Assembly: GCA_021737785.1 (NCBI GenBank)
Contig: JAIPDI010000030.1
Span: 1 to 64,000 of the forward strand
Direction: 5' to 3'
DNA: 64,000 nucleotides
Origin: Deltaproteobacteria bacterium
Lineage (GTDB): Bacteria; Desulfobacterota; DSM-4660; Desulfatiglandales; Desulfatiglandaceae
Positions 18,311 through 26,146 of this stretch are shown here, piece after piece. Position numbers and translations under genes: made by a program. Under the pieces are notes generated by a model. The model was not told the DNA's origin. It did no database searches and saw nothing but the letters and a program-made list of their open reading frames with translations. Within the stretch, counting starts at the first letter, position 1; each line of letters starts with the position of its first letter.

Positions 18311-19582
18311 TCACCTTGCCTCACGGGTCAGATCTTTGAATAGACCCAGAGACGGCACCAGTGCGGCGGCCCTGCGGGAGATGGCATCCACGGTCTCCTG
18401 GAGCCATGCCGTCCCCTTTTCGGATACACCCCCGGGCAGGCTCTGCACCGTCTCCACATAGGTCCCGCCACACTCTTTCTGATGAACCGTGAATGCCTCC
18501 AAGAAGGCGTCCCTTGCATGCAGGCCGGTCTTCCCTGCGAGTTCCCCTGAAAACAATTCGGCGATCTCTTCAACGGCATCGCAGAGTTCCCGTTTGCCGG
18601 CCCCGGCATCGGCCTGATCCCCATGTCTTTCAAGGGATGCTTCGATCTTGTCCGTCATGACCCGGAGCCGTTTGATCCGCTCCTTTTTGGCCAATGCCAA
18701 CTTGTCCAGCGCTCCCTGGTAGATCAGGTTCCCCAGTTCCTGGGTGTGGAAAAAGGGCTGCCGCACATGGATATACCACTGCTCCAGGGCGGCCAGATTG
18801 GCCAGGTAGCGGATATTGTTTTCCAGGATGCGCGGGAGGCCTGAATAAAGGTCCGGTACAAAGGGAAAGAGGCCGGCGCGGTGGGTCTTGGTAATGATCA
18901 GTTTGCCGCACTCCGGGACATCCTTGCGCAGGATCGCGCCCGCAGCGATGACATTGCCGTAATTCAGGCGCAGCGGGCCCACCATCCCCCCCTGGCCCCC
19001 CAAGAAGATGGGCGGCTGGTTGAGCATGACGCCCCGAGGGACATCGCCGATCAGGGATGCGGTGGTCTTGTCGCCGCTGGGTGTGAAATTGAAATGGATA
19101 TAAGAACTCCCCACCTCGCTGTGGTCTTTCCGGCTCGTGCCCCCGGCCATGAAGCAGTCGCAGAAGTTGATGAGGCTTCCCAGGGTGACAAAAGGGAAGA
19201 GGATGGTCTGTTTCAGACCCACGCAGTGGGCCCCGTTGGCCTCTTCTTCCAGAATGCACCCCTCCCGAACGTGGGCCCCCGATCCCATATTGGCCATTTC
19301 CAGAAAAGCCGCCTGTTTAAAGTACCCGGCCTTCAATTCAACCTTGGGGCCGATCTGGCAGTCCTCGATGGTCACAGGCCCTTCCCGCCCGAGACAGGCC
19401 CCGCCTGCAATAACGGTCTCCCTGCCGTAAATGCGGCATCCCGGATAAATCCGGACCCCGTTTCCGGAGATCCGGTCGATCTCAACGTCCTCCCCGATAT
19501 CAATGGTCAGGGGATTGCGGATCTCCACCCCCTTATTGATCAATCGGACAATCCTCTCCTGGTTTTCAGACGTAGGTTCCAA
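18311..19582 (-). CDS. Left-handed beta-helix (hexapeptide repeat) protein, GlmU C-domain-like
   Basis: A TTG start at 19582 is indicated by GGAGGAAGTA. The 423-residue product has hexapeptide-type repeats from ~30 to ~230 (IGEDVEIDRISGNGVRIYPG, TIEDCQIGPKVELKAG, GAHVREGCILEE, NYGNVIAAGAILRKDVPE), as in the GlmU acetyltransferase domain, then a helical C-terminal half (~250-423; KLALAKKERIKRLRVM). A GlmU uridylyltransferase N-domain is absent. Position upstream of glmM suggests a role in UDP-GlcNAc or surface sugar synthesis. It lies behind a perfect sigma-70 promoter and a leader ORF with an internal hairpin, so expression is probably conditional. Confidence 0.65.
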   Translation of the reverse strand: MEPTSENQERIVRLINKGVEIRNPLTIDIGEDVEIDRISGNGVRIYPGCRIYGRETVIAGGACLGREGPVTIEDCQIGPKVELKAGYFKQAAFLEMANMGSGAHVREGCILEEEANGAHCVGLKQTILFPFVTLGSLINFCDCFMAGGTSRKDHSEVGSSYIHFNFTPSGDKTTASLIGDVPRGVMLNQPPIFLGGQGGMVGPLRLNYGNVIAAGAILRKDVPECGKLIITKTHRAGLFPFVPDLYSGLPRILENNIRYLANLAALEQWYIHVRQPFFHTQELGNLIYQGALDKLALAKKERIKRLRVMTDKIEASLERHGDQADAGAGKRELCDAVEEIAELFSGELAGKTGLHARDAFLEAFTVHQKECGGTYVETVQSLPGGVSEKGTAWLQETVDAISRRAAALVPSLGLFKDLTREAR

Positions 19583-19667
19583 TACTTCCTCCGAACAAGG
19601 TCACCGTTTTCTTGGTACAAACAAAAAATCCACACACTACGACACCCTTGTAGTTTGTGGACTCCAT
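19566..19667 (-). CDS. Leader ORF (33 aa) overlapping the hexapeptide protein start
   Basis: Minus-strand ATG at 19667 has the good ribosome binding site CAAGGAGACG and opens MESTNYKGVVVCGFFVC; it ends at TGA 19566-19568, 17 bases inside the next gene. The message for codons 3-13 forms a hairpin followed by six Ts. Such an arrangement fits a translated leader whose ribosomes prevent termination. Function is inferred from layout; the peptide has no known relatives that I recognise. Confidence 0.5.
   Translation of the reverse strand: MESTNYKGVVVCGFFVCTKKTVTLFGGSIGTYV
19623..19660 (-). terminator. Terminator-like hairpin inside the leader ORF
   Basis: On the minus strand CCACAAACTAC (19660-19650) pairs with GTAGTGTGTGG (19640-19630) with one mismatch, loop AAGGGTGTC, then ATTTTTTG. 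This is an intrinsic-terminator shape placed between the promoter at 19713-19741 and the gene start at 19582, so it would act as an attenuator. Confidence 0.6.
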
Positions 19668-19712
19668 CGTCTCCTTGAGCAACACCCCGTTGTGTTACTG
19701 ACTCGGTCCTGC

Positions 19713-19741
19713 TTTATATAGGGAGTTCAATCTCTTGTCAA
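19713..19741 (-). promoter_or_regulatory. Near-consensus sigma-70 promoter of the amino-sugar operon
   Basis: Minus-strand TTGACA (19741-19736), exactly 17 bases, TATAAA (19718-19713). It drives the leader ORF and the hexapeptide-protein/glmM/nagB-like run, and is divergent from rapZ at 19953. Confidence 0.75.
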
Positions 19742-19952
19742 GGGTTAATTGGCTCGATCAGCAAGTCTCGTTTTGCGATGGAATGCTGGGGGTGTCCCGT
19801 TCGCAGTGTCGCCGTAATGCGATTTCTCGGGGTCTGACAACATCATCGCACACAGGTGCCTTTATCATATCATCACGGAAGGCAAAAAGAGAACTGCCAA
19901 CCCAAACAAATCCTGTTTGACATGAGGAGGCAAAGCTGCGAAACTCCTTCCC

Positions 19953-20822
19953 ATGAAAAATATCAACATCGTCATCATCACGGGCCTGTCCGGTTCCGGA
20001 AAAAGCGTGGCCATTCGCGCGCTCGAGGACGAGGGCTATTTCTGCGTGGACAACATGCCGGTCCTCCTCCTCCCCAAATTCATGGAACTCCGTTCAGTGG
20101 GGGTCTCGGAGATCCAGAAGCTTGCCTTTGGCATGGATCTCAGACAGAAGGAATTTGTCAAAAACTACCAGGAGGTCTTTCATGCCCTGCGAAAAGAGGG
20201 CTATCACTTCATCGTCATCTTCCTGGAGTGTTCGGAAGAGGTCCTGTTGAAGCGATACAGCGAGACCCGCAGGCAGCACCCGGTTGCGGACGGCACCGGA
20301 CTGATCGACAGGATCCGATCTGAAAAGGAACAGTTGAAGGGGCTCAAAGAGATGGCCGACAGGATCATCGATACATCGAGACTGACGGTTCACCAGCTCA
20401 AAGACGCCGTTATTCAACATGCGCTCCAGGGAGTTAAGACGGAACGGATGCGCATCTCCATCCTCTCCTTCGGGTTCAAGTACGGTGTCCCCCTTGAGGC
20501 GGATCTGATGATCGATGTGCGGTTTATTCCCAACCCCTACTTTATCCCCGAGCTGAAGAAACTGGATGGAACCGATGAACGGGTGCAGCAGTTCGTTCTC
20601 AGATGGATGGAGACCCAGGTATTTCTTGAGAAATATCTGAGACTGCTCGATTACCTCCTTCCGATGTATGAGAGGGAGGGCAAATCCTATCTGACCATTG
20701 CAGTGGGCTGCACCGGGGGGCGGCACCGATCCGTGACCATCGCACAGAAATTCTTCGAATCCCTGAAGGAAGAAAGGCGAGAAGTCACGCTCAAGCACCG
20801 CGACATGGATCTGGCTGGCTAA
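19953..20822 (+). CDS. rapZ: RNase adapter protein RapZ (YvcJ family P-loop protein)
   Basis: 289 residues, normal length. Walker A is GLSGSGKSVAIRALED followed by GYFCVDNMPVLLLP, the family signature. Walker-B-like HFIVIFLECSEE is followed by RYSETRRQHP. The C-terminal domain carries SFGFKYGVPLEADLMIDVRF, NPYF and the phosphosugar-binding GCTGGRHRSVTIA. In E. coli, RapZ senses GlcN-6-P and steers RNase E to GlmZ, thereby controlling GlmS. Here it is divergent from the glmM/NagB-like block, consistent with an amino-sugar role. GAGGAGG lies rather far (about 23 bases) upstream of the ATG. Confidence 0.95.
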   Translation: MKNINIVIITGLSGSGKSVAIRALEDEGYFCVDNMPVLLLPKFMELRSVGVSEIQKLAFGMDLRQKEFVKNYQEVFHALRKEGYHFIVIFLECSEEVLLKRYSETRRQHPVADGTGLIDRIRSEKEQLKGLKEMADRIIDTSRLTVHQLKDAVIQHALQGVKTERMRISILSFGFKYGVPLEADLMIDVRFIPNPYFIPELKKLDGTDERVQQFVLRWMETQVFLEKYLRLLDYLLPMYEREGKSYLTIAVGCTGGRHRSVTIAQKFFESLKEERREVTLKHRDMDLAG

Positions 20823-20846
20823 GCTCCCGGCAACAGAAGGGGGCTG

Positions 20847-21758
20847 TCATTCAAACTCCTCCGACTCCTCTGTCGGATAGAAGAGGTCCCGGCAGTCCCG
20901 CCTGATTTCTTCAGAGTCCCTGGAAAGCAGATCTCTTTCAGCCTTATCTCTAAAGTCCCTGGCCTGGTCTTCCAGTGCCATGATCCTGGCCGTCACCCCT
21001 GTCTCCTTCAGCATTCCCTTAATGGTGCAAAATAGGTCCTCACTCCCATAGAGCAAGGTCCCTTCCTGAAGGATCTTGCATGCCACCATATGCCTGAAGG
21101 TGTCAAAGCGCACCTGCTCCCTTACCCGGTCCATATCCTTGACAATATAGTCGATCTCTTCTCTGAGATGGGGCGTCATCAGGATTCGCTGTTTTTCCTC
21201 ATAAACAGCCTCATCCAATCTGGGGATCAGGCGCTTCGGGAATTGGTCATCCACCACGATAACGATATCCATATCCGATCCCTTAACCAGTCTCCCAGTG
21301 CTCCTTTCAGGCCGGGGGACATCATGGGCCATGTTGTAGACGATATCCCCCGCGATCATGACCGCTGCCTGTTTACGCACCAGCCCGATCACCTCAAACC
21401 GCTCCACGGCAGCTGATATGATCTCGTAGGCCAGTTCGGACTTGGACCGGGTTACGGCCTCGATGTGCGACCGGATCTCGTTTATCTTCTGTAAGACCGC
21501 ATCCGGCTCCCCTGCAAGCCCGATCACCGAATAGGTCAGAAATTCCCTGAGAATGGAAGGGGAGAGCCGTGCAAATCCTTCAATCCTCCGGTCCAGACGC
21601 AGGTACCGGGGACCTATGGTCCGGATGAAGAGATCCGGGGAACGCATGCAGTTTTGCCACAAGCGAAACATGTCTTCCGTAAAGATCTCCAGCAGCTCAG
21701 CCCCGGTCAAAGGACCGGCCTCCGCGATCGCCTTGACAATATGTCTTTCCATTCCCAT
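20847..21758 (-). CDS. Nucleotidyltransferase-fold protein, uncharacterised
   Basis: 303 residues from the ATG at 21758 (a TTG at 21761 and an ATG at 21752 are alternatives). The middle carries the polymerase-beta-type metal motif KGSDMDIVIVVDD and, about 40 residues later, EEIDYIVKD, which can supply the third carboxylate. The N-terminal ~150 residues are helical with no clear domain; the C-terminus is charged (RDFRDKAERDLLSRDSEEIR). This fits a stand-alone nucleotidyltransferase such as those modifying proteins, RNA or small molecules. It ends 24 bases from the rapZ stop, convergent. Confidence 0.55.
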   Translation of the reverse strand: MGMERHIVKAIAEAGPLTGAELLEIFTEDMFRLWQNCMRSPDLFIRTIGPRYLRLDRRIEGFARLSPSILREFLTYSVIGLAGEPDAVLQKINEIRSHIEAVTRSKSELAYEIISAAVERFEVIGLVRKQAAVMIAGDIVYNMAHDVPRPERSTGRLVKGSDMDIVIVVDDQFPKRLIPRLDEAVYEEKQRILMTPHLREEIDYIVKDMDRVREQVRFDTFRHMVACKILQEGTLLYGSEDLFCTIKGMLKETGVTARIMALEDQARDFRDKAERDLLSRDSEEIRRDCRDLFYPTEESEEFE

Positions 21759-21875
21759 CAATACAGGCCTTCCAATTTCGGTTTATCCTCCATCTTTGCA
21801 TCCGGTTTTCATAATAGCAGAATCGATCGCTTATCTAAAGCGGATACCCGCAACCAGAACGGCTGTGTGCTGTCC

Positions 21876-21953
21876 CGTCATTCCGGCATGCCCTTAGCCG
21901 GAATCCAGTCCGCCGCATTTCTGGATTCCGGCTGGAATCGTGCCGGAATGACG
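21876..21953. repeat. Nested palindromic intergenic element
   Basis: Outer arms CGTCATTCCGGCA (21876-21888) and TGCCGGAATGACG (21941-21953) are perfect 13-base complements. Inner arms GCCGGAATCCAG (21897-21908) and CTGGATTCCGGC (21921-21932) are perfect 12-base complements. It resembles the CATTCCGG...GGATTCCGG palindromes dispersed in many proteobacterial genomes. It lies in a 319-base gap that holds no gene. Confidence 0.8.
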
Positions 21954-22077
21954 AAAGGCTAAGCGTGCAGTGGAAGGATGGCCAGCTTTTCTTGTTTTTT
22001 GTGTCAGAAGGCATGAAGGAAGCCCCGCATCTTCACCTTGACAATGCACAGCCCCTGACCTAAAATCCCGTACCATT

Positions 22078-22629
22078 ATGAAAATATCGTTGCTCACCGA
22101 AGAAAACACCGGTCTCGTTATCGTCGATGCCCAGGAAAAGCTCATGCAGGTCATGGCCGACCCTGACAGGGTCAGCGACAGGATGGTCAAGCTCCTGCAC
22201 CTGTCCCGGGTATTCCATCTGCCCGTCATCCTGACTGAACAGAATCCCAAATTTTTAGGTCCTACCATCCCTGCAGTCAGGGCAGTCCTCCCTGAATACA
22301 GTCCCATTGAAAAACTCGATTTCGACTGCTGCAACGTGGACCTCTTCAACACCCGCTTGCAGGAAAAGGCCCTCCATAACATCATCCTGACAGGCGTTGA
22401 AACCCACATCTGCGTATTTCAGACCTGCATCTCTCTCCTCGAAAAGGGATACGCGGTCCATGTCCCCCATCTCGCCGTGGATTCCCGAACCGTGGCTAAC
22501 CGGGAGGTCGGCCTCTCCCTCATGCGAGAGGCCGGGGCAGTTATCACCTCTGCCGAGACCATCATCTTCCAGATACTGAAGCGTGCCGGGACAGTTGAAT
22601 TTAAAGAGATGTTGAAGATCGTCAAATAG
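22078..22629 (+). CDS. Isochorismatase-family cysteine hydrolase (YcaC-like)
   Basis: 183 residues. The fold's catalytic triad is visible: Asp in LVIVDAQEKLM, Lys in EKLDFDCC (following the TEQNP strand), and the nucleophile Cys in LTGVETHICVFQTC, preceded by the cis-peptide region VETH. Length and motifs match the YcaC group of isochorismatase-like hydrolases, whose substrates are mostly unknown. It is transcribed alone. There is no obvious ribosome binding site, as CCGTACCATT precedes the ATG, so the start is somewhat uncertain. Confidence 0.85.
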   Translation: MKISLLTEENTGLVIVDAQEKLMQVMADPDRVSDRMVKLLHLSRVFHLPVILTEQNPKFLGPTIPAVRAVLPEYSPIEKLDFDCCNVDLFNTRLQEKALHNIILTGVETHICVFQTCISLLEKGYAVHVPHLAVDSRTVANREVGLSLMREAGAVITSAETIIFQILKRAGTVEFKEMLKIVK

Positions 22630-22805
22630 TAACGCCTCCATCCGCATAGCGGCTGATCTCACAACGCCTCAGCAACGGCGGCAAACAGTACTTAAACAGA
22701 TTCAATTTGGATCGGAATATTGAAACACTCCGGAGCAATAGCACCCTTCCCGGTTCGCTGCTGAACGCGGCGGCGTAATTTCAGAGTCAGGAGCGATCAC
22801 GCATT

Positions 22806-24053
22806 TTGCCGCAACCGAGCAACAAACAAAAGGAACCAGGGTTTTTTTACGGTTACATCATCGTCATGGCCTGCTTCCTCGTGCAAGGCATCGGCATAGG
22901 CAGTTATATTGCCTACGGCGTCTTTTTCAAGCCGCTGCTGAACGAATTCGGCTGGTCCCGGGCCACCTTATCCGGGGCCTCGTCCATGGCCTTTCTTTTG
23001 ATGGGCTTCCTGGGCATCCTGGTGGGGAACCTGAATGACAGGTTCGGGCCCCGGGTGCTCATGACGGTCAGCGCCCTTTTCTTTGGCTGCAGCTATCTCC
23101 TTTTGTCCCGGATAGACGCGGTCTGGCAACTCTATCTCTTCTACGGACTAGTGGGGGGAATCGGCCTGAGCGCAGTGGATGTCATCCCCCTGACCACCAC
23201 GGCAAGGTGGTTTCTCTTGCGCAGGGGGATGATGACCGGGCTCGTCAAGGCGGGCACCGGCGCCGGGCAGATGATGATGCCCTTTCTGGCGGGCCTCCTC
23301 ATCATGGCGTTGGGTTGGCGGACCGCTTCTGTAGTTATCGGCATCATCGCAATCCTTTGTCTCATGGGGGCCGGGCAGTTACTGCGCCGAGACCCCGGCC
23401 AGATGGGACAGGTTCCCGACGGGCGGATGAACGCCGCCGCAGGGGATCGCCCCGGTTCCGACAGCGGCCTCACCCTTCAGCAGGCCCTCCGCAATCCGCA
23501 GTTCTGGATGATCTGCACCATCAATCTGCTGGCCGCGTTCTGCATGCTCACCATCCTGGTGCACATCGTGGCCCATGCCACCGACATCGGGATAGACACA
23601 CTGAAGGCCGCCGGAATCCTATCCACCATCGGCGGCGTCAGCATGGCCGGCCGCCTGTGCGTCGGCATGGCTATCGACAGAATCGGCAACAGGAAATGTC
23701 TGATAGGCTGTCTTATTCTCCTGATCGCCAGTTTGCTGTGGCTGTGTACGGCCCGGCAAATATGGATGCTTTATCTTTTTGCCGCCATCTACGGCATTGC
23801 CCATGGCGGTATTTTTACCCTCATGTCGCCCATTGTGGCCGAGTTCTTCGGTCTTCGTTCCCACGGCGCCTTTTTCGGCATCGTGGCCTTCACCGGAACC
23901 GTGGGCGGGGCCGCCGGACCGGTGCTGGCCGGCCTGATATTCGATGTGACCCGCAGCTACCAGCTCATCTTTCTGATCCTGGTGGGGCTGGCCGTTGCCA
24001 GCCTCCTCCTCACCTTGCTTCTGAAGCCGGCGATCGGGAGGGAAACCGAATGA
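22806..24053 (+). CDS. Major facilitator superfamily transporter, monocarboxylate/OxlT-like
   Basis: 415 residues with 12 predicted membrane helices. The N-terminus GFFYGYIIVMACFLVQGIG and FKPLLNEFGWSRATLSGASS are typical of the OxlT/MCT-type MFS group, and GNLNDRFGPRVLM is the motif-A loop between helices 2 and 3. Motif-A-like GMAIDRIGNRKCLIG recurs in the second half. The start appears to be TTG at 22806, after AGGAGCGATCAC. A small organic acid is the likely substrate class. The stop overlaps the following ORF as ATGA, implying coupled translation. Confidence 0.88.
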   Translation: MPQPSNKQKEPGFFYGYIIVMACFLVQGIGIGSYIAYGVFFKPLLNEFGWSRATLSGASSMAFLLMGFLGILVGNLNDRFGPRVLMTVSALFFGCSYLLLSRIDAVWQLYLFYGLVGGIGLSAVDVIPLTTTARWFLLRRGMMTGLVKAGTGAGQMMMPFLAGLLIMALGWRTASVVIGIIAILCLMGAGQLLRRDPGQMGQVPDGRMNAAAGDRPGSDSGLTLQQALRNPQFWMICTINLLAAFCMLTILVHIVAHATDIGIDTLKAAGILSTIGGVSMAGRLCVGMAIDRIGNRKCLIGCLILLIASLLWLCTARQIWMLYLFAAIYGIAHGGIFTLMSPIVAEFFGLRSHGAFFGIVAFTGTVGGAAGPVLAGLIFDVTRSYQLIFLILVGLAVASLLLTLLLKPAIGRETE

Positions 24054-24397
24054 ATGCTTTGACAAGGAATTGGGAATGGACGGTCGCCCACACCAACCAT
24101 TTCTCCCAGCCTGGCATGGAGAACTTTTCCGTGCAGGACGCCAATTCCCACTCGCGCCTCGAGGTGTTGACCGGTTTGACGGATGGGTATGCAGCCCGGC
24201 TGGGCGATCTCTATGGGGACCTGCTGACGCAATTTCTCTCCAGCCACGATCATTGGCCGGATTCGCCCTGTGTCCATGCTCAAACAGAGGAAGCCGGTCA
24301 AACCCTGGGGAGCACCCTCTTTGACGTCAACAACGGCACCTGGCGAATCGCCTACAACAACCCCTGTAAAAGACAATTTCAGATGATGCGGTTTTGA
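24050..24397 (+). CDS. C-terminal fragment related to C45 acyl-CoA:6-APA acyltransferase-type proteins
   Basis: Its ATG overlaps the MFS stop (ATGA); 115 residues. WTVAHTNHFSQPGM, the DANSHSRLEVLTGL block, a LSSHDHWPDSPCVHAQ segment, TLGSTLFDVNNGTWRIAY and the final NNPCKRQF match, in order, the C-terminal third of C45 Ntn-hydrolases (AAT/IAT and relatives, ~350 residues). The N-terminal catalytic Cys portion is absent, and the sequence upstream is the MFS gene. It is either a decayed remnant or a small protein still co-translated with the transporter. I infer the family from motif order only. Confidence 0.55.
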   Translation: MNALTRNWEWTVAHTNHFSQPGMENFSVQDANSHSRLEVLTGLTDGYAARLGDLYGDLLTQFLSSHDHWPDSPCVHAQTEEAGQTLGSTLFDVNNGTWRIAYNNPCKRQFQMMRF

Positions 24398-24402
24398 TGA
24401 AG

Positions 24403-25704
24403 CTATACATATGCCTTCACACCCTCTGCCAGGGTGTTCACCATGCAAAGGAAAGAGTCTTCATCCGGATCGAGCAGCGTAAACCTGAAGCCCTGCAGAT
24501 TCGTATTAAATGAGGAGAGGGGGACCACGCACACCCCCGTGGCCGCAAGAAGGTAGTACACAAAGCGCTTGTCGAGGGAGATGTTCCCGTTCGACTGAAG
24601 CAACGACTCAATGAGTGCCCGGATCTGATGGTTTTCAATGGGCAAGGTCTGGCTCTGGGTAAGGACGCCTTCCCTGAAAAGCACACTCATATAAAACGCC
24701 CCGTTCGTCCGGTTGATCAGAATGGAAGGGATCTCTTTCAGTATGTTATGGGCGGTCTGCGACATCCGCTTGTAGCGCGCCCTCCGTTTTCCCACATACG
24801 CTTCGAGTTCAGGGTGTTCGAAGATCAGAGGAATGACCTTCTGCGGAAGCGTGGTGGAACAGACTTCCACCATCTTTGAATTGAGAATGCTCTGCGTGTA
24901 GGTATTGAAATCCGGGTCCCTTTCCCGGTTGTATATCTCAATCCAGCCGCACCGGGAACCCGGCCACGGCAATTCCTTTGAAATTCCTTTCATGGCAATC
25001 CCGGGCACCCCTCCGATCACTTCGGAAAGGGTGCGCGTCCGGGTTCCCTCAAACACCAGGTTTTGATAGATCTCATCGGCGATGATAAAGAGATCGTAAT
25101 CCTTCGCGATCTGCACGATCTCCCTGAGGACCTCTTCCGGGTACACCGCCCCTGTGGGATTGTCCGGATTGATCAGCAAAATACCGGCCACGGCCGGGTT
25201 GTATTTCACACGCTTCCGCAGCTCCACTGTATCCGGATACCAGTGATGATGGGGATCCAGGGGATAGGTTACCGGAGAGACACCCGCATGGGCGGCCTCG
25301 GACGATGAATGGGTGGTATAGGTGGGTGACGGCGTAATGATTCGGGCGGTCCGTCTTAGAAACCCGTAGACCTTGGTGATGGCATCCCCGAGCCCGTTAA
25401 AAAAAATGATATCATCCGCGGTTATTGCGGCGCCTCCCAGGCGGTTGTTCCTCTCCGCGAGATATTCCCGCGTTTCCAGGATACCCTGACTGGGACAATA
25501 GCTGTAGGCACAGTCCTCCATACTGATATCGGATACGATTTTTTTGATCCATACCGGGACCTCCTCTCCCTTGGCCACCGGATCACCGATATTTTCCAGG
25601 TTGATTTCCGCGCCCAGGGCCTTCAGCTTATCAACGACCCGGATAATATTTCGGATTTCGTAATTGAGTTCTCCCGCACCGATATGGACGATTTCCGTTC
25701 TCAT
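24403..25704 (-). CDS. PLP-dependent aminotransferase, class I/II; alanine-forming activity predicted from its leader
   Basis: 433 residues, cytoplasmic, fold type I. Visible are NINPDNPTGA-type text (LLINPDNPTGAVYPEEVL), the PLP Asp/Tyr strand FIIADEIYQNL, and the PLP lysine in MKGISKELPWPGSRCGW with a conserved Arg. The C-terminal small domain ends in FRFTLLDPDED. It resembles the AlaA/aspartate-aminotransferase branch. The message has a ~440-base leader with an alanine-rich peptide and a terminator/antiterminator pair (25897-26175), so transcription should rise when charged alanine tRNA is scarce. This makes an alanine-producing transaminase the best guess; branched-chain activity is the main alternative. 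Confidence 0.85.
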   Translation of the reverse strand: MRTEIVHIGAGELNYEIRNIIRVVDKLKALGAEINLENIGDPVAKGEEVPVWIKKIVSDISMEDCAYSYCPSQGILETREYLAERNNRLGGAAITADDIIFFNGLGDAITKVYGFLRRTARIITPSPTYTTHSSSEAAHAGVSPVTYPLDPHHHWYPDTVELRKRVKYNPAVAGILLINPDNPTGAVYPEEVLREIVQIAKDYDLFIIADEIYQNLVFEGTRTRTLSEVIGGVPGIAMKGISKELPWPGSRCGWIEIYNRERDPDFNTYTQSILNSKMVEVCSTTLPQKVIPLIFEHPELEAYVGKRRARYKRMSQTAHNILKEIPSILINRTNGAFYMSVLFREGVLTQSQTLPIENHQIRALIESLLQSNGNISLDKRFVYYLLAATGVCVVPLSSFNTNLQGFRFTLLDPDEDSFLCMVNTLAEGVKAYV

Positions 25705-25896
25705 GATTTACCTGTCCTTTCCATTCCATCTGTCCGTCTATCCTGAAGCGGCATCGCCGCAAACATAAAATTGAAAATGCTTAAGCCTCTGAACCTGTGG
25801 CGCCCGGGAGGGAACTCTTTTAAAAGGCTGCGACCATTAAATTCATACAGCCTTTCAGCCAGATGTGCTCCAGGCATGCCCCCCATGACCCGTCAC

Positions 25897-25923
25897 AAAA
25901 AAAGGCCGCCTCGAAGTGCAGCC
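25897..25923 (-). terminator. Second hairpin plus T-run in the aminotransferase leader
   Basis: Minus-strand GGCTGC (25923-25918) and GCGGCC (25909-25904) pair, with one G-U, around ACTTCGAG, followed by seven Ts. It lies just downstream of the main attenuator terminator, making a tandem pair that would strengthen termination. Confidence 0.5.
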
Positions 25924-25925
25924 TC

Positions 25926-25956
25926 AAAAAAAAGGCCGCAGGCATTGCCCGCGGCC
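25926..25956 (-). terminator. Attenuator terminator of the aminotransferase leader
   Basis: Minus-strand GGCCGCGGGC-AAT-GCCTGCGGCC (25956-25934) forms a 10-pair stem (one G-U) followed by eight Ts (25933-25926). Its 5' arm CCGCGGGC (25954-25947) is the exact complement of GCCCGCGG within leader codons at 26011-26004, giving an alternative antiterminator. Confidence 0.85.
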
Positions 25957-25977
25957 CCTGAATCATCGATGTTTCAT

Positions 25978-26082
25978 TTAAGGAATGAATTCCCCGACCA
26001 GGACCGCGGGCCACCGGGCAGAAGCTGCCGCAGCGGCGGTGATAGCTATTGCAGGGTAAGCGCGCCTCGGTTTCCGGGTCAT
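25978..26082 (-). CDS. Alanine-rich leader peptide (34 aa), attenuator sensor
   Basis: The ATG at 26082 has AGGAG 10 bases upstream (an in-frame ATG at 26091 is too close to it). The peptide opens MTRKPRRAYPAIAITAAAAA and contains ten alanines in 34 residues, including five consecutive Ala codons (GCC GCT GCG GCA GCT at 26037-26023), with Ile, Val and Leu nearby. The TAA at 25980-25978 lies 22 bases before the terminator stem, the usual geometry in trp/his/ilv-type attenuators. Its role is to sense charged tRNA; the peptide itself is likely degraded. Confidence 0.75.
   Translation of the reverse strand: MTRKPRRAYPAIAITAAAAASARWPAVLVGEFIP
26001..26041 (-). promoter_or_regulatory. Pause hairpin and antiterminator arm of the alanine attenuator
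   Basis: Within the leader codons, CACCG (26041-26037) and GGCAG pair with CTGCC and CGGTG (down to 26012), a 1:2-type hairpin. The adjoining GCCCGCGGTCC (26011-26001) can instead pair with GGGGCCGCGGGC of the terminator 5' arm, about 10-12 pairs with one bulge. A ribosome stalled on the Ala codons at 26037-26023 would mask the first arm and release the antiterminator arm. Confidence 0.7.
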
Positions 26083-26146
26083 CGTCCTCATTCTCCTGTC
26101 AGCCCTTTGGCTGTATTTTCAGAAAACCAAAAGATTTTCAAGTGAA

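Noticed and set aside
24050-24397. C45-type ORF as a full acyltransferase in another frame
   Set aside because: The upstream sequence in all frames belongs to the MFS gene; no N-terminal catalytic half could be found.
25820-26014. 64-residue minus-strand frame across the attenuator
   Set aside because: It runs through the terminator hairpins and T-runs (Phe-rich text) and is explained by the leader structure.
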